A stretch of DNA of 64,000 nucleotides from the NCBI GenBank assembly GCA_035079385.1, contig JAVHKY010000084.1, positions 126,501-190,500 of the forward strand, read 5' to 3'. This document shows, piece after piece, positions 1 to 11,422 of this stretch. Source of the DNA: Aspidiotus rigidus. Lineage: Eukaryota; Arthropoda; Insecta; Hemiptera; Diaspididae. The notes under the pieces are model-generated. The model had not been told where the DNA came from and did not search any database. It was given only the letters and a program-made list of their open reading frames with translations. Each line of letters begins with the position of its first letter. Positions within the stretch are counted from its first letter, which is position 1. A program made the position numbers and the translations under genes.

Positions 1-1575
1 TGTCAAAAGTGGAATTGTTACATCAAATTTCTGCAATTTTAATTCTTTAGTCCCCCAGTCTAAATTAGCCTCAGATTGTTCTAGAAGATTATACCCAAAA
101 ATTCCATCAATACCTGTACCTGCTTTTATATTTTTCGTTACGTTAAATGTTACTGAGTACAGGCGTTCATTCAGGGTTGCCTCAATTGAAAGGGTCCCAT
201 ATGTTCTAACTGGGGTATTTCCTCCAAATCCAGCCAATAATCGTGTCTTCCTAGTGTCTACACACTCTCTTATTTCGGGCTTTAGGCATTCATACATGAG
301 AATGGAGCATTCTGCTCCCGAATCTATGAGAAGATTTAGATATCCTTTTTCTGTATAATCTGTGGGTAGTCGAATTATGGCATTCCCTGCTCCTACTGAA
401 TTGACTTTATTTAGACAGCGTATTTGAAATATGGGTTCTTCAAGACCATCTCGAAAAAACTGTTCCTCTAGACTTACTTCTATTGCATATATGCTATTAA
501 TCCTACTAATTTCTCCTTCTGATTTTTTTGTTTTTTCTTCTATCTTCTTTTCATACTTATCCTTGTGTTCCTGGTGCCACTTGAGCTTACGGCAAGCGCT
601 GGCCCAATGTCCAGGCTTTTTGCAGTACCTACAAACTCCTTTCTGACTCCCGTGGGTCCCTTTATTCTCTATGTTGGAAATGGAAGATGTCTTGCCATTA
701 TACTTCCCTAGGACTCCATCATTGTTTTTCTTTATGCGACAAAATTCTATTGTGTGACCCACTCTTTTGCAATATGAGCACATTTTTCGGCCCCCTTCTC
801 CCCTGTTCCTACACTTTTCAGTGCTATGGGTGGAGCTATGGCAATGGGTACAGTACTTACTAGTCCCTGAATAAAACGTCTTACGAGTTTGGGCTTCCTC
901 AGTGAGGGCAGATGAGACAGCTTCATTAAAGTTTTCTGGCTTTAGGCAGCGGAGATGTTTCCCTAATTCATTATGGCTTCCATTTATAAATCTGTCTAAC
1001 GCCCCAAATTCCACCATCTGTTCAATTGTCTTGGTGTCTAACTTGCTTTCTAGTCTCCCCGCCTCTTTAGTACAGTGGACAACCTTCTGGATTCTATTTG
1101 CGAAATCTTGCACCCCCTCCTCTCTATGTTGAGAAATACTATTTAGTTCAGAGAGATGCTGGGAGAAAGTCTTTTTTGGACGATATTGGTCAATTAAATA
1201 CTTACGGAGATTTTCCCAGTTTGTGACTTCAGGGTGACCTTTTAGATTGGTTCGGGCTGCTCCAGTAACTTTCTGCATGATTTGAGAAAATAAGAAATTT
1301 CTGTAAGGTTCCATACAAGCTTCATGAGCTGTGAATGCTGCATCTAGGAAATTTTGAAGTTCTGTGCTGTTTCCATCAAATTTAGGTACAGGCTTTAAGA
1401 GCAAAGCTAAGGTAGGAGTGTACTGTTGAATTTGTTCTGGTGTGGCTGCCATATTATCAGATTTTTGAGTACTTTCAAGTAGGCTAAGATCACGAATGCT
1501 ACGGTTTAAATCAGAAAAACTGTCGTCTATATAGAGTGAAAATTCTTCAGTTATGTCTTCCTCGCTATCTGACAT
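1..1575 (-). CDS. Gag-protease polyprotein of a Ty3/Gypsy-like LTR retrotransposon, 3' end cut by window
   Basis: Read on the minus strand from ATG at 1575-1573, 525 codons stay open to the window edge. After an acidic N-terminus comes a Gag-like domain, then three CX2CX4HX4C zinc knuckles (roughly residues 238-251, 261-274 and 312-325) that would bind RNA during particle assembly. A retropepsin follows with LLIDSGAE near residues 411-418 and the later GIDGIFGYNLLEQ segment that resembles the family's second conserved patch. The reading frame is undamaged, unlike every other transposon ORF here, so the insertion looks young. Reverse transcriptase and integrase would lie beyond position 1. The LTR, primer site and leader lie upstream at 1576-3220. 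Clade was not determined. Confidence 0.9.
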   Translation of the reverse strand, partial: MSDSEEDITEEFSLYIDDSFSDLNRSIRDLSLLESTQKSDNMAATPEQIQQYTPTLALLLKPVPKFDGNSTELQNFLDAAFTAHEACMEPYRNFLFSQIMQKVTGAARTNLKGHPEVTNWENLRKYLIDQYRPKKTFSQHLSELNSISQHREEGVQDFANRIQKVVHCTKEAGRLESKLDTKTIEQMVEFGALDRFINGSHNELGKHLRCLKPENFNEAVSSALTEEAQTRKTFYSGTSKYCTHCHSSTHSTEKCRNRGEGGRKMCSYCKRVGHTIEFCRIKKNNDGVLGKYNGKTSSISNIENKGTHGSQKGVCRYCKKPGHWASACRKLKWHQEHKDKYEKKIEEKTKKSEGEISRINSIYAIEVSLEEQFFRDGLEEPIFQIRCLNKVNSVGAGNAIIRLPTDYTEKGYLNLLIDSGAECSILMYECLKPEIRECVDTRKTRLLAGFGGNTPVRTYGTLSIEATLNERLYSVTFNVTKNIKAGTGIDGIFGYNLLEQSEANLDWGTKELKLQKFDVTIPLLT

Positions 1576-2703
1576 ACAATCTAGGATTTTTCAGAATTAG
1601 TGGTGATTGAATTTTTGAAATATTGAACGAAAATTTTGTATTTTTGCCCAAAAATACGTGAGTTTATGCTAATTTAAGAGTTCAAGATTTACGCGGAATT
1701 GAGAGTTCAGAAAATATGCAAACTTATGATTTTTTATGGCTTTCACGAGCTTCCTTATTTAACTGACGGAGCTTTTTAAGATAAGCTAAAGTTAATTGTT
1801 TTCGAAGTTCAGGATTATCTTTGTTTCTTTTGATCAATCGTACGTATGCTTTAGATAAAATAGTTACCTGATCTACTTGAGGTTTCATACAATAACCTTC
1901 TTTTTAATTTAGAGTTGCTGATGCCTTAATTATGACAAGAATTACGAGGAATTTAAGCAAATTTGCGGAATTTAGGAGACAAGATACGGAAAATTACGAG
2001 TAGAACTGATTTAGGAAGGACAAAATTGCGGAAATTAAGTCAGAATTACGGAAAATAAGGATTTAAGCAAAATTGAGTTCAGAATTTAGGCAAAGTTGAG
2101 ACAGAAAATACGGGAATTTATGAATATTTGTAGCTCGAATTTAAGATCAAAATTGCGAAAATTAAGTAGAATTACGGAAATTGCGAAAATTAAGTGAAAA
2201 TAAGAACAAAATTAGGAGTGCCTATTTACGAATGTGGGAAAAAGAATGGTAGTTTTATTTACGAACACTGAATAAATAAATTTACGATTTTGCTTACTAT
2301 TTTCTTCTTTGTTGTTATACAATAATCGGCAATGAGATGAAAACGAAGGTGATTTTCGTAGTACGGTAGGTCGAGTTGAACCTTGTGGACACGGTGAATA
2401 TTCTTATTGTCAGCGGATTGGAAGGCGAAGATCCAGTTGAACCAACCAAAATATTTATGTTTTTCAAACGAAAATGAAGACGTAGTAGATGATCAAAAAA
2501 GCGACGATGAGAAGTTTGTGCATGGACACTATGGAATCGGCAGAATCACCAAAAAATATGGAATGCGAATTCAGCGACAATAACGTTTGAAATAAATGTT
2601 TATCGAAAAATACGATCGAAAAAATACAAATATGCGAAAAGTAATTGAAATCGCCAGCAAGTGGTGTACAGGCCGCGAAAAAAAAATTCGGATTCGGTCT
2701 AAT
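1576..2703 (-). other. Long leader between primer binding site and Gag
   Basis: About 1.1 kb separates the primer site from the Gag start. It is AT-rich and, around 1930-2230, made of loosely repeated GAATTACGGAAAAT-like units in minus-strand reading. The only short ORF I would single out is at 1724-1888. Such a long leader could hold packaging or translation-control RNA structure, but nothing specific is recognisable. Confidence 0.6.
1724..1888 (-). CDS. Possible small ORF in the retrotransposon leader
   Basis: A 54-codon ORF with ATG at 1888-1886 and TAA at 1726-1724. The product would be basic, with leucines spaced so that an amphipathic helix is possible (for example KQLTLAYLKKLRQLNKEA). 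It lies about 150 nt upstream of Gag on the same strand. I recognise no family. It could be chance, an upstream ORF that tunes Gag translation, or a small structural protein. Confidence 0.25.
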   Translation of the reverse strand: MKPQVDQVTILSKAYVRLIKRNKDNPELRKQLTLAYLKKLRQLNKEARESHKKS

Positions 2704-2714
2704 CGACTGCGCCA
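2704..2714 (-). promoter_or_regulatory. Primer binding site matching tRNA-Ser 3' end
   Basis: Minus-strand TGGCGCAGTCG starts one base after the CA end of the LTR. It is complementary to the CGACTGCGCCA 3' end expected of an insect tRNA-Ser, which would prime minus-strand DNA synthesis. The tRNA sequence is from general knowledge, not from this window. Confidence 0.75.
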
Positions 2715-2715
2715 A

Positions 2716-3220
2716 TGTTAGGACGTGGTCCTAAATTATATCTGACTTTACGAAACGAAACTACGAAATTATGAATAAACGACCGAGATCGATTTATTAT
2801 ACAACATTAAGTAGATGTAGATCTAATTACAGAATTAAGAAGTAGTTCTAGCTACAGAATTCAGAAGTAGTTCTAGCTACAGAATTAAGAAGTAGTTCTA
2901 GCTACAGAATTAAGAAGTAGTTCTTCGATATTCGGATTTGAGGTGCTTATATACGAAAATGAGTTGATTGATTGTTATGATGAGAAAGAGATAGGAGTCG
3001 GATGGCTTTGGATGCGTGACTTTGAGGAGTTCGATGGGTTCATGATTTAAAGGTAAACATACTAAAAGAGAGAATATTCGGTGAGTAAAGTAAACTATGG
3101 TACGTGTAAACGTGTTAATATGATGATACGATGATAAGAGACGTTGGTGCGAATGAATGATTGAGAAAAGTAGAGAAGAATGAATCTAAAGAATTTAGGT
3201 GAATTTCGGCGGGTCTAACA
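2716..3220 (-). repeat. 5' long terminal repeat of the Gypsy-like element
   Basis: 505 bp. In minus orientation it starts TGTTAGACC and ends GTCCTAACA, giving TGTTAG/CTAACA ends. A TATATAAG box lies at 2946-2953 on the minus strand. A 25-bp tandem repeat (about four copies, 2829-2932) sits next to it, as enhancer-like arrays often do in LTRs. The outer edge abuts a PLE tail at 3221, so the element inserted into that PLE. The partner LTR is outside the window. Confidence 0.85.
2829..2932. repeat. 25-bp tandem repeat inside the LTR
   Basis: About four near-identical copies of a 25-bp unit containing GAAGTAGTTCTAGCTACA, just upstream (in element sense) of nothing but the TATA-like box at 2946-2953. 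Position suggests a promoter or enhancer array. Confidence 0.8.
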
Positions 3221-3461
3221 ATATGAGAATGATTCAAACTTCGATGACTCGCTGGTTAAATCATGATCTTCTGGTTAACTCCCTCTGTCTTTGTTCATGT
3301 TGGATTCAGTCGCTTTCGTTTACGCTCCGATGATGGTTGTTTAACCGAAAACGTTTAGCGGCTGATTTTCTTGTGGTTCAATATAATTGGCTACACCTTC
3401 GGGTGTACACTCCTCTTGTGTAATATGAATAACCATAAATTAGAACAACGTATCGATTCGA
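3221..3461 (+). mobile_element. 3' tail of a Penelope-like element
   Basis: About 240 bp nearly identical to 54244-54480, the 3' terminal repeat of the fuller PLE, including the final ATCGATTCGA. A hammerhead-like core (CCGATGATGGTTG...AACCGAAAACG) is present around 3328-3358. The body is missing because the LTR retrotransposon interrupts it at 3220/3221. Confidence 0.85.
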
Positions 3462-5004
3462 AATATAAAGACATGAAACATGATCTTCATTTATTTGGCT
3501 ACGCCAGAAAATTTTTTATTTTCTTGTTGTAGTAGAATACGTAAAAAACACACACACAGTCGCGTGAGCAGTACATGAATTTTCCTCTCACAATCAGAAA
3601 CTCATTAAGAGAGTCACTCCCACTCTTCAGATTAAATAGCAATAATCTATCAATGAAGCAAGATATTTGTACAATGAATAATGAAACTCAGTTTATAAAG
3701 TCTATAACCATGACGTCACATCAATTAATAACAGAGTAAAAGTATACCCATAATCCAATAAGGAAACCTGAATTTTATTCTATTTTATTTCGGGCTAGAA
3801 GTGATTTAAAACCTACAAAACGTCTCTAGAAAATTCATTGCGCTCCACGCCTGTCCACCTTCTGCAAAGCTTTGACAGTTGTTTCTGCGGCCTTCACAAA
3901 TTTATATTTTGATTACTCAATTCTCCAAATATTCTTATTTCAATATTAACTCAACACTGGAAATGCGTCGATCATCAATTAAGCTCATCCGATCCTCCAA
4001 CAAATTGTACTTGTACATCTTCAGATATGAGACTATATAACTTGCCTTAGTCGCGAAAAAATACATTCAGTTTTAGACAAGATCTGTGGACAAAAAAAAA
4101 ATATCATGAGCCTAAATGTAGGCTTATATATACATTGCATTGTTTTATTATGAGTACCCATGACCTCATTCAGTGATAAGATAGGAGTGTCTAACAATGA
4201 AATCATTAGGTTTGTTGTAATTTACTGCTTCACTTTCAGTTAGTTTGTTTGTATTCACGATATAATAATTATAAGGAAAGGAAACCTGAAAATTCTTCGG
4301 GCTAAAAATGATCTAGAACCTCCAAAATGTGGAGACAGCTAGAGTTGACTGTTTCTCTCTCTGTCAACTTTGCCACAGATGCACTACCTCACTTTTTGAG
4401 CTAGAAAAGTCGGTAAAAAGAAGAGCTTTACAATTAGTTTCCCTGTATGTTCTTCTCAGCCTAGTATTGGTCTAGTATAATTTTGATTTGTTCCATAGTG
4501 GTGTGACACATTTCAACAGAACATATAAAAAACAAGCTATGTCGCAGGTGATATAGTGGCATGGCCGGCTTAAATCTATTCTACTGTAACGATACATTCG
4601 GTATCGTCACGATATTCGATCTATACTTATTATTGTTATTATTATCATTAGGTGTTTTCAAACACACGTAAGCATTTTTCGGAGATGATTCAGAGGTTGA
4701 ATCACCAACCGTTAGACGACACACCCTCGTTGACAACGTGTCAAAATATTTCGTATATAAAAATCATCTTCGACCATCGAAAAAAGAAGTCGACGTGTAT
4801 CCGCAATATAACGCGCTCGCTCGTGTCGTGTTCGAAAAGAAAATAATAAACTATCTACGTGTGATCAATTGTTTATTTCGCGTTTGTTTCGACCGAATGA
4901 TTCGACGCATCGTCAAATAGTCTGGCCCAGTTGAAGCCAGCATCGCTAGCCTGAGCAGATCCATCCGTTACATCTACTTACTCACAATCATGAACGTCCA
5001 ACTA
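3462..5004. other. Non-coding stretch, nothing recognised
   Basis: AT-rich DNA with only short chance ORFs (two overlapping ones at 4652-4920). No exon with dynein similarity, no clear repeat ends. Confidence 0.5.
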
Positions 5005-5495
5005 CAGTTGAACTTCCCTATAGCGAACTTCTATTTAACAAAAATCTCCATATAGCGAATTTTTTTCAGTTTTCTTGAAATTTACATAAGAAAATGTGTT
5101 CTTTACACCTATAACGAAAACGCTCAAAGCACGTTCAATTTACAACAATCTTTACATTTTTTTAATCAAAATAAGGTATACATACATACGTTTACATCAG
5201 CTTTTCTATTTTTTCATGACGCAGTTTTAAAACTATAGAGTTTCATTCCTATTACTGTAATGTAGGTACTGTAGAAAGATGATCTGCAGGTTAGAATATG
5301 GCAGTTACAATGTTTCTTTACTTATGGCTTATCGTTCTCTGTTGTTTTGTGTATTGTACATTTTGCAAACGTATCTAATCATGCCAAAAAGGAAGATTTT
5401 TGAAAAAAAAAGGAGGATTTCTAATTAGCAAAATTTCTATATTAACGAACTATTTCTTTGTCCGCCTGGCACTTCGTTATAGGGAAGTTCGACTG
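5005..5495. mobile_element. pogo/Tigger-like MITE
   Basis: 491-bp element with terminal inverted repeats CAGTTGAACTTCCCTATAGC on the left and, reversed, CAGTCGAACTTCCCTATAAC on the right. A TA precedes it and CA (decayed TA) follows. The CAGT start and CTATAACGAA-type interior are typical of pogo/Tigger ends. No transposase. Confidence 0.65.
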
Positions 5496-7246
5496 CAGTT
5501 GATCAACTTGAATCTTATTTCTCCTTCATCCTTCGATACAATAGGTTTCAAACAAAATAATAAGATTCCATCATTGACAAACAGAGTGAATGATGATTGG
5601 CTACTTTTGCGATACAATTCTTTAGATAGGCTTATAACTCAGACGTAAAAACCCGGATGAGAAGAAAGTAGAATTATACACTGCTAGTTCAAATAATATA
5701 ATTTCGATGATTATCTATTTTTCTTAACAATATCCAACAAATCAAAGAATTCATATAGAGCAATGCCGTTGTGAGGCCTTAATTAGTTTCTAATTTGCTT
5801 CTTGGAGGTTTGTTTATACTCTTTCTTGATCCGTGGTTCGTTTATACATGTTTCTGGATTCTTTTCTTTTTTCCTTTTACCGACTTTTCGAAGAAAAGTA
5901 AGGTATTATACCCGCAACAGTTGTGGAGTTGGGGGCGGGGGTAATGTTTTTTTTTTGCGTTTCAGAATGTGTAGAACACGGCCGTAATAGTGGCAGAATT
6001 TCAGGTTTCCTGTATGTATGTATGTATGTATGTATGTATGTATGTATGTATGTATGTATATATGTATGTATGTATGTATATATGTATATGTAAGCACTAA
6101 ATTTTGTGGCACGTTAATCTTAGAAACTACGGGATCAATTAATTTGAAATGAAAATATATTGGACAAGTACACTTGAAGTTGTGCTGGCGTAAATTTTGA
6201 AAAAATTGGTCGAGTAGTTCTCGAGATATGAGCAATTTGAAAGATTTGAAAAAAATTTCTCCAAAACTATTGAATAGAATTTCTGGAAACTTGTCCAGGG
6301 TGTAGCTCTATATGTGAAGATAAGCGCCTCCAATTTTTGTGAGGATCGGATAAGTAGTTTTCGAGATATTAGCAATCTTTTTACAATTTTAGGAGATCGA
6401 CGAATATTCGTGCGCTGTTTGTTTTTGTTGTCTAGTATTAGTTAACGGCTGACGTTATCGAACGAGTTCCTATCATTGCAATAAGGAATCCTTTTTATTC
6501 TTTTGTTCTGTTCACATGCCTAGACTTGCACGGTTGAGCGTTTCCTTCCGATGAATCTTCAGATCGATTAATGCGTCAATATGTCAGTGCGTTCCTAACA
6601 GTGACTGTGTTCGCACTTCTTTTATCTTTTTTCATATTTTTTATTGTATTTTTGTTTTATCGTCACCATTGCATTGAGGAAGGACGTTTACAAATTACAG
6701 TATAAGTGTTATAAAGAGGTGAGTTCATTCAGTATTAGTTCACTTCATTAAATTTCTAGACAGCAGAATAGAGTGAATGAGAGAGAGAGAGAGATCGTCA
6801 CTGAAAAGTCGGTGTTATTCACGCCACTGCGTGAGTTTTTTTTTTATTTTTGAATTATTCTAATACTCTGATTAAGTTTACTGAAGTTATACCCGAAAGG
6901 GTCGATTCCGGTGTTGGAGGAAACAAAATTAAAAAATGCATACGCCACCCGCACCTACTCCATTATGGAGAACGGTCGGTGTTTGCAAATGCGACATAAA
7001 CGCGAATATTCTGATTGAAGAACAAAAAGCTAACGTTAGATTGACTGCTGGTATTGGCTAAAATTCCATAAAAACTATTCCTAATATTATGTAATAAGCT
7101 GAAATTGAGGAGAGAACGAAGGATACGAAGGCACGTAACGGAAAACACACCCGAAACAAAGTTCGAACTACCGTTTATTAGTGAAGAGAGGAACGAAACA
7201 GAATTTAATAATAAATAATATATTAAAGATCGGTCGAAAATAATTT
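5496..7246. other. Non-coding stretch with a TATG microsatellite
   Basis: A TATG/TGTA tetranucleotide array occupies about 6013-6090. The flanking 6100-6400 has repeated CGAG(T)AGTT(C/T)TCGAGATAT phrases common in interspersed repeats but no defined ends. A short AG run lies at 6778-6793. No gene seen. Confidence 0.5.
6013..6090. repeat. (TATG)n microsatellite
   Basis: Tetranucleotide array with a few TATA interruptions. It creates artificial Tyr/His/Ile/Thr ORFs on the minus strand. Confidence 0.95.
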
Positions 7247-7457
7247 TTTAGAAAGAAAAAGAATCGTCGAAACTGAATTTGGAGAAAAAGTCCGTCAGAA
7301 TTAAGTAAATTTTACGTTAAAAATAACTACGTTAAAACAAAGAGAAAAGTCAAAAAAAGTCGAAAAAAGTACAACGAAAATAATTTTGCATGACGGAAAG
7401 AGAACGGTACATACAAATTTAAATTAAAGAACTTTGAGACGCGGAGTGTGAGGAAGC

Positions 7458-7493
7458 GACCGGTTTCGAACGCGCTTGGACGTTCATCATCGG
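7458..7493 (-). ncRNA. Hammerhead-ribozyme-like core, left arm
   Basis: Inverted copy of the motif at 8812-8847: CCGATGA, a GAACG/CGTTC stem, GAAA, palindromic ACCGGT and a GTC cleavage triplet. Confidence 0.5.
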
Positions 7494-7588
7494 GCAAACA
7501 CAAATAATAATGACAAAGAAACGAGATAGGTACGAAATACACATGAGAAATTATTATACAATACGAGTCAAAACGAGAAACAATGAAT

Positions 7589-7867
7589 TCATGAAGGAGG
7601 AGTGAAGTCATACATATAACGAACAAAAGGACAAACAAAAGTGGCGGTGAGATCGTTTAAAAGTTTTCTGCCTATAGATTTTTCAGCTGAAATAGTTTCC
7701 ACTTCCTCCAAGCGGTTTAAAAGCTTTCCTTTTGGGCAGGATCGAATGAGCTTTGCGGAGACATTACTAAAATTATGGTTCTCTTCCAAACAATGTTTAG
7801 CCATGGCAGACTCATTAACCCTCTGCTTGTTGAATGCAGTGTGGTGGTCAGAGATCCTGGTAAACAA
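7589..7867 (-). pseudogene. PLE GIY-YIG endonuclease fragment (left arm)
   Basis: Open frame encoding the distal part of the nuclease: TRISDHHTAF, the AKHCLEENHNF segment and the RLEEVETI helix, which match the right-arm copy almost residue for residue. The N-terminal GIY part is disrupted near 7867-7890, where the other arm reads YIGQTGRSL. A remnant without the polymerase. Confidence 0.75.
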
Positions 7868-8122
7868 GGAACGGCCGGTTTTCCCTATATATATGTATAT
7901 TGAGAATCACAAATACTACACGTCAGACGATAAATACCAGAATTCTTATCGGAAGGTATGGTATCTTTAAGATTAGTTAGTCTATTGAGAGTGAGGAGAG
8001 GATAGAACCCTACTTTATAATTATAACTTTTGAGTATCGTCTCAAGTTTATAGGAATGGTTTCCCAAGAATGGTAGTCGGATCCACCGAGTTCTACTGGA
8101 AGCCTCGGGAGGACCATCCTCG

Positions 8123-8716
8123 GTGCTCTGGGACGACGATGCCAAGAGGAGGCGTAGGCTTTTGCGTCTGATCATGGAAGGGACGTCGAGATTTAAACCA
8201 TTTTGTCGAGCAATCTGCTCGATGAGGTGTATTTCGTTACCTTTGGCTGCGTCAGAGAGAGGAAGTCATCCCAGAGCACCGAGGATGGTCCTCCCGAGGC
8301 TTGGGTTCTATCCTCTCCTCACTCTCAATAGACTAACTAATCTTAAAGATACCATACCTTCCGATAAGAAGTCTGGTATTTATCGTCTGACGTGTAGTAC
8401 TTGTGATTCTCAGTATATAGGGCAAACCGGCCGTTCCTTGTCTACCAGGATCTCTGACCACCACACTGCATTCAACAAGCAGAGGGTTAATGAGTCTGCC
8501 ATGGCTAAACATTGTTTGGAAGAGAACCATAATTTTAGTAATGTCTCCGCAAAGCTCATTCGATCCTGCCCAAAAGGAAAGCTTTTAAACCGCTTGGAGG
8601 AAGTGGAAACTATTTCAGCTGAAAAATCTATAGGCAGAAAACTTTTAAACGATCTCACCGCCACTTTTGTTTGTCCTTTTGTTCGTTATATGTATGACTT
8701 CACTCCTCCTTCATGA
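8123..8716 (+). pseudogene. PLE GIY-YIG endonuclease fragment (right arm)
   Basis: The recognisable part starts about residue 60: GIYRLTCSTCDSQYIGQTGRSL is the GIY-YIG core with the Cys pair usual in PLE nucleases. It is followed by AKHCLEENH and the glutamate-bearing RLEEVETI helix. In PLEs this domain lies C-terminal to the reverse transcriptase and nicks target DNA. The first ~60 codons belong to the palindrome loop and are not homologous, so this is a 5'-truncated remnant. Confidence 0.75.
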
Positions 8717-8811
8717 ATTCATTGTTTCTCGTTTTGACTCGTATTGTATAATAATTTCTCATGTGTATTTCGTACCTATCTCGTTTCTTTGTCATTATTA
8801 TTTGTGTTTGC

Positions 8812-8847
8812 CCGATGATGAACGTCCAAGCGCGTTCGAAACCGGTC
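8812..8847 (+). ncRNA. Hammerhead-ribozyme-like core, right arm
   Basis: CCGATGA (consensus CTGANGA, one change), stem II GAACG with CGTTC, then GAAA, a self-complementary ACCGGT that could form stem III between two copies, then the GTC triplet. Minimal hammerheads with tiny stem III are known from PLE terminal repeats. The T-to-C change in the core may weaken or abolish activity. Confidence 0.5.
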
Positions 8848-9059
8848 GCTTCCTCACACTCCGCGTCTCAAAGTTCTTTAATTTAAATTTGTATGTACCG
8901 TTCTCTTTCCGTCATGCAAAATTATTTTCGTTGTACTTTTTTCGACTTTTTTTGACTTTTCTCTTTGTTTTAACGTAGTTATTTTTAACGTAAAATTTAC
9001 TTAATTCTGACGGACTTTTTCTCCAAATTCAGTTTCGACGATTCTTTTTCTTTCTAAAA

Positions 9060-10280
9060 TAGTATATCACGCTATAAGGGATGGAGGAGAGCGATTTCTA
9101 TACGAGCGCTTGGCGACCCGACCTGCGGCGAGGGCCGCCATGCAGCGCGAGTATATCGCTTTCCTCCGTTCACGTGTGGCGTACGCTATTTTTCGGTTCA
9201 CATAAATAAAAACGCAAACGCGAGATAATCTATAATATTACAATTTTCACTTTTTTATTAGAGCATCATAACATTGTTGATGGAAAACGAAATTGTAATT
9301 TTCTTACAATTGACGATGAACACAAGGAAAAATTCGAGTGTTGTATTTAAAATTACTCGTATTAAAAGATCATTTTCGTCCGCGACCGCCAAAAGGTTCG
9401 ACGCATACAACATACGCGCATGCGCGCAACCTAACTCTTCGAGCTCCAAAGTAAAAAACCGCGTCTTCGCGTCCTACAACGAAGCACGGAAGGAACGCGT
9501 TTTTATTCATGTGAACCGAAAAAAAAAATTTGAGGCGTGAATCGCGAGCAGCGCGAAATTGCCTTCAGCGTAGAGCGCAAAATGTGTTAATCCGCCACTA
9601 CGTACTCGTCTAATTCGTCTAATTTGGCGTGATAAGTACTCTGCATTATAATTGTCATCATCTCATCGTGATTCAACATTTCGAGTTTCATCCACTACTG
9701 CAGTACCTACAAATACCTGATGTTTTCTTCGACGGTACACGGTACCTACGAATAACGTTAACCTTAATTTAATGACAACAAGAGGTATAGGAGTGTTTGG
9801 AATCAAAATTTTGTATTTTCTATATTCTTTTGTTAGGGCTGAATTAGGATTCGGTAAAGTAGGCTGAAAATCCATTTCATAAGTTTTACGTTGTTTGCAT
9901 TCATATGTATGTATTTAAAGTCTAATACTATGCGTTTTAGCGACAAACCTGTGGGTTAATTTTGGTGTTAGAGGCACCAAAACAACCACCTTATACATTA
10001 CCTATTGAGTTACCAAAAAGGCATTGGAGAGTGTTATCATAATAAAAATCAATACAAATTTCTTTTCTGTAAGAAACATTTCCGCTATTTCTACAAATAA
10101 ATCATTGTTCTATCGGATAATTGTTCAGATAGGCTAGTGATTAACTGAAAATATTATTAAGTGGGCAAAAACTAATCCCTAGCTATAAATTTTAATACTT
10201 AGTATACGTACGTACCTCTGAATGAGTAGAATAACAAAATTGAGAGACTTACCCATTACGATCACTAATATGTGTTGTAG
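9060..10280. other. Non-coding, with one inverted-repeat element
   Basis: Inverted repeats TTTTTCGGTTCACAT at about 9189-9219 and 9499-9529 delimit a MITE-like 340-bp unit. The rest up to the first dynein exon shows no exon with dynein similarity. Confidence 0.5.
9189..9529. repeat. MITE-like inverted repeat unit
   Basis: The left TTTTCGGTTCACATAAATAA... matches the reverse of the right end ...TTCATGTGAACCGAAAA over about 30 bp. No target duplication identified and no transposase. Confidence 0.5.
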
Positions 10281-10487
10281 GTTTGGATTATTGAAGAATG
10301 TCTGGAGCAATCCTTATTCTGTTTCAACCCAGAAACGGGAGATTTGTGTATAAATCTGGACCACCGAATAGCAAGATTGATTCGTGAAACTGAATGCATG
10401 ATGAAAATGGGTTTATCTGTGCAAAATATGACGATCGCTATTTTCAACAAACGAGAGTATTTTGTTGATATCAGAGATTCACTTACG
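10281..10487 (+). CDS. Dynein heavy chain exon 1 of those visible
   Basis: 69 codons, phase 0 at both ends, between TTGTAG and G|GTAAGT. Encodes [19 protein letters not shown], then [16 protein letters not shown], the tail segment that in dyneins precedes the LxPLL stretch. Earlier exons must exist but were not found in 1-10280. Confidence 0.88.
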
Positions 10488-11391
10488 GTAAGTCAGGGCT
10501 TGCACAATAATAACAGTTATTTTTTGTGCCAACTGTTACAATATAACCAAAATGAAAATAATATTGATCTCGACTGAGATTGACTTTAACAAACCATTAC
10601 CGGCCGTTATAATGAACAATCAATCTTGACCGACTAACCGTTAACCGTTATTTTGTTCTATTATAACGTCTGTTACTTGACTGAAAATTCTGAGGTTTCT
10701 AACAATGCCAACCAAAAATTTTAGGACTTCCGACCAAAAATTTTTCAATATTCAACAGTTATTGGTCAAAGTGTAGTTTGACCGATAACCAATTTATAAT
10801 CAAAAAAATTTGTAAGAACATTTTCACCGACAACCGAAAAAATTTGGGAGATCATTTGACCAACAACCGTTGACCGTTGAAAAAATTTTGGTTGCAAGTC
10901 TGCGGTAAATATCTGACTTTTCAAAACGTGCAGTTGAAACTGTTAATATTTCATCAGATAAGCCAAAGACAATCATTTAATAACTCAAAACCACCAACGT
11001 AAACTTTGACTTGTTCTTGTAAAGTTTTATTTTTATCTCCATCTTTAAAATCTGTTCACTAATGGCTGTGAAGATAGGGAAAAAAAAGACAGGGTTGTAA
11101 TCGTAACTTCGTAAAAAAACGGAAAAGCGATCTTCACCAGATGATAAACGTCTATTGATTTTTCTCGAACAAAGTAGACTAAAATTATAAGTGTAAACCG
11201 ATACCTAGAAGCTAAGAGTAAATTAATAGTATCTAATAGATAACCATATATGGTCATAATTGGTAAAGGGGAGGAGTGTGTGAGCGATCGGCGTGAATCG
11301 AATAACGGGATTCTGCAGTATATTCGTACAGTTCTAAGTAGCCGGGAAATATCGACAGAAAGAGAGTACACGTGCGGTGAAAGGTGACATG

Positions 11392-11422
<31 letters not shown>

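Larger units (their letters stand above)
7247..9059. mobile_element. Head-to-head palindrome of two 5'-truncated Penelope-like copies
   Basis: Left arm 7247-8133 (minus) and right arm 8266-9059 (plus) are near-perfect inverted copies around a loop of about 130 bp. Each arm holds the C-terminal GIY-YIG-type endonuclease of a PLE followed by its terminal repeat, reading outward. The right arm lacks 90 bp present on the left (8011-8100), so the arms are not an assembly mirror of each other. Both arms have an open nuclease frame but no reverse transcriptase. Confidence 0.8.

Noticed and set aside
5906..6235. 109-codon minus ORF with His/Ile/Thr/Tyr repeats
   Set aside because: Driven by the TATG microsatellite.
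8667..8978. 103-codon ORF present identically in both arms of the PLE palindrome (also 7327-7638)
   Set aside because: It overlaps the PLE terminal repeat including the hammerhead-like motif; duplication comes from the palindrome, not from selection on a protein.
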